From: a bacterium
Lineage (GTDB): Bacteria > SZUA-79 > Acidulodesulfobacterales > Acidulodesulfobacteraceae
Length of the DNA: 6,923 nucleotides
Direction: 5' to 3'
Assembly (NCBI GenBank): GCA_021794335.1
Contig: JAJYQZ010000328.1
Location: forward strand, 1 to 6,923
The notes under the pieces are model-generated. The model ran no database searches. It worked only from the letters and a program-made list of their open reading frames with translations, and was not told the origin of the DNA. Shown in pieces: positions 1 to 5,782 of the stretch (positions within the stretch are counted from its first letter, which is position 1; the number at the start of each line of letters is the position of its first letter). The position numbers and the translations under genes are program-made.

Positions 1-2
1 CG

Positions 3-368
3 CAATACACATATTCCAACAGCATAAAGTTTAACGCCTTGATAGCCAAAAATTTTTATAATTTTACCCTTCTTGCAGGTTTATTATATTCGACGGGCGG
101 GGTCGGGATTAATTACTATATACCCGGTACGAATAAAAATATTAAACTTTATACAAGGGCATTCGGGTTTAATTCGAACAACGGTAACGTCAGCGAATAT
201 GTTGACGCCGGCATTGCGTACACATTTTACAGGCACTTATTTTTAGATGCTGGATACGACGACATCTTTAGTAATCATAACAGGTCTGTTTACATCGGCG
301 GCGGCGTTAAATTTACGGATAAGGACCTTAAATATCTCATAGTGGGCGGCAAAATGCCCACGCCGTAA
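3..368 (+). CDS. MCE/MlaD-family lipid transport protein, C-terminal end (5' partial)
   Basis: The reading frame is open from base 3 to TAA at 366-368, so this is the 3' end of a gene that starts outside the window. The visible 121 residues alternate polar and aromatic positions (Y-x-F, Y-x-Y). They include G-L-L-Y-S-T-G-G-V-G, an A-G-I-A-Y-T-F-Y-R-H-L-F-L-D-A-G-Y-D-D stretch, and a terminal G-G-G-V-K-F-T-D-K-D-L-K-Y-L. This resembles the beta-rich C-terminal region seen in long MlaD-like MCE proteins of deltaproteobacteria-type genomes. MCE proteins are periplasmic substrate-binding subunits of ABC systems that move phospholipids between the inner and outer membrane. The N-terminal membrane anchor and the MCE domain would lie upstream and cannot be seen. 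A TTG at 39 is only an internal Leu codon. selD follows after 20 bases, so they may be co-transcribed. The family is recalled from the C-terminal pattern alone; another outer-membrane-like beta protein remains possible. Confidence 0.7.
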   Translation, partial: QYTYSNSIKFNALIAKNFYNFTLLAGLLYSTGGVGINYYIPGTNKNIKLYTRAFGFNSNNGNVSEYVDAGIAYTFYRHLFLDAGYDDIFSNHNRSVYIGGGVKFTDKDLKYLIVGGKMPTP

Positions 369-388
369 CACACTAAATTAATATAAAC

Positions 389-1444
389 ATGACGGCAAAA
401 AAATATAAACTTACAAGTTTGACAAGCGCCCACGGCTGAGGATGCAAGATAGGTCCGGAGGACCTCTCGAAGATTCTCGAAAAATTGCCTGTTCCAAAAA
501 ATGATAATGTTTTGGTCGGGTTTGAGTATAAAGATGATGCGGGCGTTTATAAAATAAGCGACGATTCTTGCCTTATTCAAACAGTCGATTTTTTTACGCC
601 TGTGGTGGACGACCCTTATACTTTTGGCCAGATTGCCGCCGCAAATGCGCTTTCGGATGTCTATGCAATGGGGGGGAAGCCGATAACGGCTTTAAATATT
701 GCCTGTTTCCCTGTTAAGGAAGTAGAAAAAGAGGTTTTCAACCTGATACTTCTTGGCGGTCTGGATAAGATAAACGAGGCAGGGGCAGCGCTTTTAGGCG
801 GCCACTCGATAGACGACAAAGAGCTTAAATACGGGCTTAGCGTTACGGGGGTTTGTAATATAAATGAAATTTATTCTAATCAGGGGGCAAGTCCCGGAGA
901 TATCTTATATTTAACCAAAAGTCTCGGAACGGGGTTTGTCGTCAGCGCTATTTGTACGGATTTTTTAAGCAAGGATTCGCTAAACGAAGCCTCTTTGTCT
1001 ATGTCAAAGCTCAATAAAAAAGCTTCGGAGCTTGCCGTTTCTTTAAAATCGCCAAATGCTCTTACGGATGTTACGGGCTTCGGGCTGGTCGGGCATTTAA
1101 GCGAGATGATGATTGCAAGCGGCGCCGCATGCGAGATTGATTTATCTTCTTTGCCCGTCATAAACGGGGTATATGAATTAATAAGGAAAGGTATAAACCC
1201 GTCAGGAACCAAACGAAACAGAAAATATTTTTCAAAATATGTATCCACATTGAGAAATGTCGATGAAAATTTATTGTGGTTAGCTTTTGGCGCGGAAACC
1301 TCAGGCGGACTTGTAATGCCGGTTCCTGAATCAAAATCGAAGGCGCTGGAGCATGCTTTTAAAAATGCCGGAGAGCCGTTGCACAGGATAGGTAAAATAT
1401 TGCAAAGAACTCAGGGGGAAGGCGCCCTTATTTATATGGTTTAA
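389..1444 (+). CDS. selD: Selenide, water dikinase (selenophosphate synthetase) with in-frame selenocysteine at TGA 437-439
   Basis: SelD makes selenophosphate from selenide and ATP in the cytoplasm, the selenium donor for selenocysteyn-tRNA and 2-selenouridine. ATG 389 is the only usable start: an in-frame TAA lies at 374-376. Reading codon 17 (TGA, 437-439) as selenocysteine gives a 351-residue protein, close to E. coli SelD (347). The active site reads S-A-H-G-U17-G-C19-K20, matching E. coli Cys17, Cys19 and Lys20 in number and spacing. Other family motifs follow: K-D-D-A-G-V-Y near 48-54, T-V-D-F-F-T-P near 65-71, G-G-H-S-I-D near 137, L-T-D-V-T-G-F-G-L-V-G-H near 225-236 (D227 as in E. 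coli), and T-S-G-G near 304. No good Shine-Dalgarno precedes the ATG. A naive call would begin at TTG 485 and drop the catalytic residues. It sits between the MCE gene and the ASKHA gene, all on the plus strand. Family assignment is very sure; Sec insertion is strongly supported but not proven by sequence alone. Confidence 0.95.
437..468 (+). promoter_or_regulatory. Sec-encoding TGA and candidate bacterial SECIS hairpin in selD
   Basis: The TGA at 437-439 is followed by a perfect inverted repeat: AGGTCC (451-456), loop GGA (457-459), GGACCT (460-465). After a single T/C mismatch the stem extends by two more pairs (GA 448-449 with TC 467-468). The apical loop lies 17 bases past the TGA and begins with G. 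Bacterial SECIS elements, bound by SelB, form a small stem with a G-bearing loop roughly 16-37 bases after the UGA. The element lies wholly within coding sequence, as is usual in bacteria. The structure was paired by eye and no folding energy was computed. Confidence 0.8.
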
Positions 1445-1497
1445 ATATAATCCGTTTATTGTCCCGTCTTTATTCTTTATTTATCGGGTTAGCCTTA

Positions 1498-2754
1498 ATG
1501 CGAAATAGATATTTTTTAGGAATTGATCTTGGAACGACCACGGTTGCCGCGGCTTTGGTGAATCATGAAAATTTCGTTATTTCAAGCAAAAGCATATTAA
1601 ATTTTCAATACCCCGAATTTGGCCTTGATTCCATCAAAAGAATACAGAACGGATTAGACCAGAATTCAGTTAAAAAGTTGCAGCAAAGGGCAGTCTTAAC
1701 TGTAAATACCTTAATAGGCGATATTAAAAAGGAAACAGGATTAGACTGTAAGGATATCGACATTGTTGCAATAGCCGGCAATACGGCTATGGAAATGGCC
1801 TTATGCGGCTATCCGCTTATTTCACTTTCAAAACCGCCTTATAAGCCGTCATCTGCCCTGTTATTTCCAAATAAAACCGATTTTTTACCGGACTTTTGTT
1901 TAAAGAACAAGGAGTTATTCATATTCCCGATATTGGATGGATTTGTCGGGGGTGATACGGTGGCGTCTATCTATTACTTAGATATGGAAAAAAGAGACAA
2001 GCCGGTTTTTCTGGCTGATTTTGGAACAAATGTCGAAATAGCCATAGGAAATAAGCATAAAATATATACCGCTTCCGCTCCCGCAGGTCCGGCGTTTGAG
2101 GGAGGAAACATTAAGTTTGGGATGGCGGCAGAAACCGGCGCTATTTTTGATGTAAAACTTAAAAACGGCATATTTGAGTTCAAGACAATGAGAGGTGCCA
2201 GGCCGAAGGGAATTTGCGGAAGCGGTATAATGAGCCTTATGCATGAGCTTTTAAGAGAAAATGTTATAAATAGAAACGGAAGAATTCTTCCCCCTGACTT
2301 AATAGATTCCGAAAGCTATTCCGTAGTAGGTACAAAGAATGGCGGACAGGAGGTTGTCCTGTATTTCGACGATAAAATTAATATGCGGTTTTTTCAGGAG
2401 GATGTCAGGCAATTTCAGTTAGCCAAATCGGCAGTTAAATCTGCATCGGAAATCCTGATGAAAAAATTTAAAATTTATAATGACGATGATTTCGATGTTT
2501 ACCTTTCAGGGACATTCGGCAGTCATATAAAGCCCGAAATTATCGATCTAATAGACATTCTTCCATTTAAGGGGAAAACGATAAATTTTACCCCGGATTC
2601 GGTCCTTTTAGGCTGCAGGAAATATATAACATCAAAACAGTCCGAAAGGGAGAAGGATTTAAGCAATATAATCGGAATTTCAAAAAACTTTCCTCTTTCC
2701 GGCAGTAAGCTTTTTGAAAAACATTTTATCAAGAATATAGCGTTTTTGCCGTGA
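1498..2754 (+). CDS. ASKHA-domain (DUF4445) ATPase, corrinoid-activator type, without an N-terminal ferredoxin domain
   Basis: This 418-residue protein belongs to the acetate kinase/sugar kinase/Hsp70/actin fold family, as found in RACo and RamA, which use ATP to drive low-potential reduction of Co(II) corrinoid proteins back to Co(I). Visible motifs, numbered from ATG 1498, are: phosphate-1 loop G-I-D-L-G-T-T-T (8-15), A-G-N-T-A-M (93-98), G-F-V-G-G-D-T-V-A (148-156), D-F-G-T-N (174-178), S-A-P-A-G-P-A-F-E-G-G (193-203), G-I-C-G-S-G (238-243), Q-E-D-V-R-Q-F-Q-L-A-K-S (around 300-311) and L-S-G-T-F-G-S (336-342). RACo has an N-terminal 2Fe-2S domain and RamA has Fe-S clusters. This protein starts directly at the ASKHA core and shows no Cys cluster, so electrons would have to come from a partner. 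A TTG at 1459 would add 13 mostly hydrophobic residues; ATG 1498 is preferred because it places the phosphate loop at the usual distance from the N-terminus. No strong ribosome binding site supports either. The physiological target is unknown. Confidence 0.82.
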   Translation: MRNRYFLGIDLGTTTVAAALVNHENFVISSKSILNFQYPEFGLDSIKRIQNGLDQNSVKKLQQRAVLTVNTLIGDIKKETGLDCKDIDIVAIAGNTAMEMALCGYPLISLSKPPYKPSSALLFPNKTDFLPDFCLKNKELFIFPILDGFVGGDTVASIYYLDMEKRDKPVFLADFGTNVEIAIGNKHKIYTASAPAGPAFEGGNIKFGMAAETGAIFDVKLKNGIFEFKTMRGARPKGICGSGIMSLMHELLRENVINRNGRILPPDLIDSESYSVVGTKNGGQEVVLYFDDKINMRFFQEDVRQFQLAKSAVKSASEILMKKFKIYNDDDFDVYLSGTFGSHIKPEIIDLIDILPFKGKTINFTPDSVLLGCRKYITSKQSEREKDLSNIIGISKNFPLSGSKLFEKHFIKNIAFLP

Positions 2755-3778
2755 GCTGCCCGCACCCGCCGTTTATCGATTGCGCCTTAGAAAATCTTGT
2801 CGTTACGGTGAATCCCGCTTTGAGCAATTTAACTTTAAAATCGTTAATAACTTTATCGTCGGGTCTTTCTAAGTTTTTTAAAAATATGGAATCTTCTCCT
2901 TTGTTTAACGGTATTAAGTTAAATTTTACTTTTGAAGGGGAAAACATTTTTATAAGCTCTTTAGCGTTTGAAATACCGTCATTCGCACCTTTTATCAGCA
3001 CATACTCCAGCGTTATTTTGTTATGGAGGGAGGGTTTTTGGAGGTTTATTAAATTAACGATGCTTTCTAACGGAAACTTTTTATTGACGGGCATAAGCTT
3101 ATTTCTTGTAATATTATCCGAAGCGTTTAAAGATATGGCGATTTTATATTTAAATTTTTCGATGTCGTGAAGTTTATCTAATAAGCCGCAAGTCGAAATA
3201 GTGATTTTCCGCGGCGCTATAGCAAGAAACTTGTTATCCGACATAATATTTAACGATTTTTTCACTTCTATCATATTGTCTAACGGTTCGCCCATACCCA
3301 TAAAAACTACATTTGTAATTTTTTCTTTTATATCCTTACTTATCAGTAATATTTGTGATATTATTTCACCTGAGGATAAGTTTCTGCCTGCGCCGAGTCC
3401 TGCAGTTTCACAAAATGCGCAGCCCATTTTGCACCCGATTTGGGAAGAAACGCATAAAGTTTTTCTGCTGTTATAATTTATCAATACCGATTCTATGGTC
3501 ATATCATCCGCAAGTCTGATTAAATATTTTTTTGAATAGCCGTTTATATCTTCTTCATATGTTGCGCCCGCTATCTCAGGGAGGTTAGTATGAAAATTAT
3601 TTAATAATTCATCTATTAAAGATTTTGAGATGTCGGTCATTTTAGTAAAATCGAAGGTCTGATAAAAATAAACCCATCTCATAACTTGATGAGCGTTATA
3701 CTTTTTAAACCCGTTTAAAACGCAGAATTTTTCTAATTCCTGCTGCGATTTATCAAATAACGATTCTTTATTTTTCAT
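2729..3778 (-). CDS. rlmN: Dual-specificity RNA methyltransferase RlmN (23S rRNA A2503 / tRNA A37, C2)
   Basis: RlmN is a radical-SAM enzyme that methylates C2 of adenine 2503 in 23S rRNA and of adenine 37 in some tRNAs, supporting translational accuracy. The 349 residues hold the cluster motif C116-x3-C120-x2-C123, which ligates the 4Fe-4S cluster. C109 (L-C-V-S-S-Q) matches E. coli Cys118 and C339 (G-G-C-G-Q-L) matches the methyl-carrying E. coli Cys355. E96, 13 residues before C109, matches E. coli Glu105. G-M-G-E-P-L (161-166) and S-L-N-A (216-219) are also present. The segment before C339 reads K-A-Q-S-I-N-G-G-C instead of the more usual G-x-D-I-x-A-A-C, a modest divergence. The start ATG (3778-3776) is preceded by an A/T-rich leader without a clear Shine-Dalgarno. 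The stop at 2731-2729 lies inside the convergent ASKHA gene, a 26-base tail overlap. The full catalytic set is intact. Confidence 0.96.
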   Translation of the reverse strand: MKNKESLFDKSQQELEKFCVLNGFKKYNAHQVMRWVYFYQTFDFTKMTDISKSLIDELLNNFHTNLPEIAGATYEEDINGYSKKYLIRLADDMTIESVLINYNSRKTLCVSSQIGCKMGCAFCETAGLGAGRNLSSGEIISQILLISKDIKEKITNVVFMGMGEPLDNMIEVKKSLNIMSDNKFLAIAPRKITISTCGLLDKLHDIEKFKYKIAISLNASDNITRNKLMPVNKKFPLESIVNLINLQKPSLHNKITLEYVLIKGANDGISNAKELIKMFSPSKVKFNLIPLNKGEDSIFLKNLERPDDKVINDFKVKLLKAGFTVTTRFSKAQSINGGCGQLTAKTLYS

Positions 3779-3790
3779 TTTTATTTTTTA

Positions 3791-3807
3791 ACAAGTTCGG
3801 AGCTTGT
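3791..3807. repeat. Short inverted repeat upstream of rlmN
   Basis: ACAAGTTCGGAGCTTGT forms a 7-bp stem on the plus-strand transcript (ACAAGTT with AGCTTGT, one G-T wobble) around a CGG triloop. It lies 12 bases from the rlmN start, in the leader of that gene. No T-tract follows it on either strand, so it does not look like an intrinsic terminator. It could be a small operator or leader hairpin, or chance. Confidence 0.35.
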
Positions 3808-3820
3808 CTTAAGTCGTAAA

Positions 3821-3878
3821 ATGTGATAAATTTTATTATATAAATTTAACATATAATATATTATAACATTTATAGGGA
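3821..3878. promoter_or_regulatory. Putative divergent promoter region between rlmN and cbiC
   Basis: This AT-rich block separates two divergent genes. On the plus strand a perfect -10 hexamer TATAAT lies at 3852-3857, about 40 bases before cbiC ATG 3898. No convincing -35 is seen at the 16-18 base spacing. On the minus strand, ATTATA at 3835-3840 reads TATAAT toward rlmN. A GGGA at 3875-3878 is the only purine-rich run before cbiC, but it lies 19 bases from the ATG, too far for a normal Shine-Dalgarno. Promoter function is inferred from position and the -10 matches only, and AT-rich DNA gives such matches easily. Confidence 0.35.
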
Positions 3879-3897
3879 ATTATTAAAACATTGCGCT

Positions 3898-4623
3898 ATG
3901 ACATCTAACATTGGCGAAGAAATTTATAAACAAAGCATAACCATAATAGATTCTTTACTAAAAGGGAATACCCGTTTCGACGGTTTTTATTCCGAAGCAG
4001 AAAAGGCGGTTGTTAAAAGAGTTATCCATGCCACGAGCGATATAAATTATGCAGGGTCCGTTTTCTTTACAAACAATTCGGTTCAAAAGGGGGCAAACCT
4101 GATTAATGAAAAAATTAAAAAAAAAGAACCGTTAAAAATTGTATGCGACTCCGAGATGACGAAGGCGGGTATAAGTAAAAATGTCAATAAAAATATCATG
4201 CTTGATTTAGACTGCTATATAGGCCTTGATTATGATGTTTTATTGAAAAAACAGCAAAATTTAGAAAATAAATATGAATTTTCCAATAAGATTAAAGATA
4301 ATGAGGGCAGTTATAATAATATAACAAAAACGGCTTTTTCCATAAGGCTGGCGACAATAGAAAATCTGCCCGATATAATTGCGATTGGAAATGCTCCGAC
4401 GGCGCTTATCGAGGTCATGGATTTATGCAAGCGTCTTTTTAGCTTTATGAATTACAATCCGCCTATAATAATCGCTATGCCTGTGGGTTTTGTCGGAGCG
4501 GCAGAGTCCAAAAAATTACTTTACGAAGATAATTTTTATTCTTCTATCGGTAATTTCGGAAATTTGGGGGGGAGTTCGTCTGCCGCTTCTGCGGTAAATG
4601 CCCTTTTGTCCTGTAGTTTATGA
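3898..4623 (+). CDS. cbiC: Precorrin-8X / cobalt-precorrin-8 methylmutase
   Basis: CbiC/CobH moves the C11 methyl group to C12 of (cobalt-)precorrin-8, giving (cobalt-)hydrogenobyrinate-type product in the corrin ring pathway. Family motifs visible in the 241 residues are V-I-H-A-T-S-D with the likely catalytic His44, the D-S-E-M-T-K-A-G-I block (84-92), I-G-N-A-P-T-A-L (163-170), M-P-V-G-F-V-G-A-A-E-S-K (194-205) and a C-terminal G-G-S-S-S-A-A-S-A-V-N-A-L (224-236). The protein is longer than the usual roughly 210 residues. The extra length is a Lys/Asn-rich stretch near residues 106-143, between the D-S-E-M block and the A-F-S-I-R segment. The usual G-R-K/R-G-G-S motif near the C-terminus appears here as G-N-L-G-G-S. 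No other cobalamin genes are in the window. The stop overlaps the next start as ATGA (4620-4623), implying translational coupling to the transglycosylase gene. Which of the cobalt-early or cobalt-late pathways it serves cannot be told. Confidence 0.92.
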   Translation: MTSNIGEEIYKQSITIIDSLLKGNTRFDGFYSEAEKAVVKRVIHATSDINYAGSVFFTNNSVQKGANLINEKIKKKEPLKIVCDSEMTKAGISKNVNKNIMLDLDCYIGLDYDVLLKKQQNLENKYEFSNKIKDNEGSYNNITKTAFSIRLATIENLPDIIAIGNAPTALIEVMDLCKRLFSFMNYNPPIIIAMPVGFVGAAESKKLLYEDNFYSSIGNFGNLGGSSSAASAVNALLSCSL

Positions 4624-5216
4624 AAAAATATGCATATTTATTATTGATTTTTGCTTCTTTTTGCTTAATTAATTTTGTTAATCTCAAGGCAGGGGCGGCC
4701 GACATTTATATGCGCGTCGGCAAAAACGGAACGGTTTATTTTTCTAATGTTCCCGTTTCGAATAACTATCGGCTTTATATGAAGACAAGGCAGCATCCGA
4801 ATAATTTTAAGCGATACAATAATGTCTTATACAGAAAGATAATACTTAAAGCCTCCAATAAATATAAAGTTAGTTCCAGATTGATAGAAGCCGTTATAAA
4901 AGCAGAATCAGGATTTAATGACGATGCGGTTTCGGATAAAGGCGCCGAAGGGCTTATGCAATTAATGCCCGGGACTCAGAGGCAACTTAATGTCTTGAAG
5001 CCGTTTAATCCGTCTCAAAACATTTATGGCGGAACGAAATACTTAAAAAGCCTTATTGTCAGGTATAACGGGGATCTGCCTCTGGCTCTCGCCGCATATA
5101 ACGCGGGAAGCAAAGCCGTTAAAAAATACGGAGGCATACCCCCGTACAGCGAAACCCGCGGTTATGTTAACGAGGTAATGAAGTATTACAGGAGGGAAGG
5201 TAACAATGCAAAGTAA
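4620..5216 (+). CDS. Secreted lytic transglycosylase (SLT / GH23 domain)
   Basis: The 198-residue protein begins with a signal peptide: M-K-K-Y, a hydrophobic core at about 5-20, and a likely cut near A-G-A-A (24-27). A short N-terminal module follows (I-Y-M-R-V-G-K-N-G-T-V-Y-F-S-N-V-P, about 29-45), like the DUF4124-type region often found before SLT domains. The SLT domain occupies about 70-190. It contains the catalytic Glu96 in A-V-I-K-A-E-S-G-F-N, G-A-E-G-L-M-Q-L-M-P-G-T (108-119), the N-I-Y-G-G-T-K-Y-L block (134-142), and L-A-L-A-A-Y-N-A-G (155-163). Such enzymes cleave the MurNAc-GlcNAc bond of peptidoglycan in the periplasm, forming 1,6-anhydroMurNAc ends. Translation probably depends on coupling to cbiC, since ATG 4620 overlaps the cbiC stop and no Shine-Dalgarno is evident. 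The 3' end overlaps pgsA by 11 bases. There is no lipobox, so it is likely soluble. Confidence 0.93.
   Translation: MKKYAYLLLIFASFCLINFVNLKAGAADIYMRVGKNGTVYFSNVPVSNNYRLYMKTRQHPNNFKRYNNVLYRKIILKASNKYKVSSRLIEAVIKAESGFNDDAVSDKGAEGLMQLMPGTQRQLNVLKPFNPSQNIYGGTKYLKSLIVRYNGDLPLALAAYNAGSKAVKKYGGIPPYSETRGYVNEVMKYYRREGNNAK
5190..5196 (+). promoter_or_regulatory. Strong Shine-Dalgarno for pgsA
   Basis: AGGAGGG lies 9 bases before ATG 5206, inside the transglycosylase coding sequence. It is the only near-consensus ribosome binding site in the window. It fixes the pgsA start and suggests that pgsA is translated independently at a higher rate than its upstream neighbours. Confidence 0.8.
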
Positions 5217-5766
5217 AAAACAAATATATAACCTGCCCAATCTTTTGACGATGTCTAGAATTTTAATTATACCCGTGATATTTGCGTTGTTATTTTTCAA
5301 AAAAGAAATCTACGGCATATATGCCTCGGTTTTTTTTATCTTTGCCGTATTAACCGATTTTATAGACGGCTATATAGCAAGAAAGAAAAAATTGGTAACA
5401 AATTTAGGAATTTTTTTAGATCCTATCGCCGATAAACTTCTTGTAGTAACAATTCTTATAATGCTTATTCCATTAAATAGAATTCCTGCATGGGTGGTTG
5501 TTATAATTATATTCAGGGAAATATTTATTACGGGGTTAAGGGCTATTGCCAGCGAAAAAGGGGTCGTTATTTCTGCGGGAAAGGAGGGAAAATGGAAAAC
5601 CGCTTTCCAAATGTTCGGCATATTTTTTTTATTGATTTATTATGAGCATTTTAATATAAATTTTGGGGACATAGGTCTCATATTGATTTTTATCAGTATA
5701 GTATTTTCACTGATTTCTTCGTATAAATATTTGAAAAGCGTATCAGGCGTGCTATTGGAAAGTTAG
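5206..5766 (+). CDS. pgsA: CDP-diacylglycerol--glycerol-3-phosphate 3-phosphatidyltransferase
   Basis: PgsA is an inner-membrane enzyme that transfers the phosphatidyl group from CDP-diacylglycerol to glycerol-3-phosphate, the committed step to phosphatidylglycerol and cardiolipin. The 186 residues carry the complete CDP-alcohol phosphotransferase signature D-x2-D-G-x2-A-R-x8-G-x3-D-x3-D, at D51, D54, G55, A58, R59, G68, D72 and D76. N-L-P-N-L-L-T-M-S-R-I (8-19) is the typical N-terminal motif. Several hydrophobic helices are visible (about 18-31, 36-50, 76-90, 94-108, 130-145 and 152-172). Length is normal for the family. F-R-E-I-F-I-T-G-L-R (102-111) and the following S-A-G-K-x-G-K-W-K-T block favour PgsA over phosphatidylserine synthase. 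It overlaps the transglycosylase gene by 11 bases and ends 16 bases from the convergent PAS/GGDEF-like gene. Confidence 0.95.
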   Translation: MQSKKQIYNLPNLLTMSRILIIPVIFALLFFKKEIYGIYASVFFIFAVLTDFIDGYIARKKKLVTNLGIFLDPIADKLLVVTILIMLIPLNRIPAWVVVIIIFREIFITGLRAIASEKGVVISAGKEGKWKTAFQMFGIFFLLIYYEHFNINFGDIGLILIFISIVFSLISSYKYLKSVSGVLLES

Positions 5767-5782
5767 CAGGCAGGGGTTAAGT

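Noticed and set aside
290..580. Minus-strand open frame across the MCE/selD junction
   Set aside because: It spans the ends of two recognised genes on the other strand and has no supporting motif.
485..1444. selD starting at TTG 485
   Set aside because: It omits the active-site Sec17/Cys19/Lys20 region, which is encoded in the same frame from ATG 389 through TGA 437-439.
2752..2754. TGA at the end of the ASKHA gene as a second Sec codon
   Set aside because: Family motifs are complete before it, and the sequence beyond is the conserved 3' coding region of rlmN read on the wrong strand.
880..2765. Minus-strand open frames opposite selD and the ASKHA gene
   Set aside because: They are shadows of well-supported plus-strand genes and show no family motifs or ribosome binding sites.
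2751..3476. Two plus-strand open frames (2751-3170 and 3201-3476)
   Set aside because: They lie antisense within rlmN, which has a complete, conserved set of motifs; they have no recognisable features.
3791..3807. Intrinsic terminator at the inverted repeat
   Set aside because: No T-tract follows the stem on either strand, and it lies at the 5' end of rlmN, not after a gene.
5767..5782. Bidirectional terminator between pgsA and the PAS gene
   Set aside because: Only 16 bases separate the stops, and no GC-rich stem with a T-run could be drawn.
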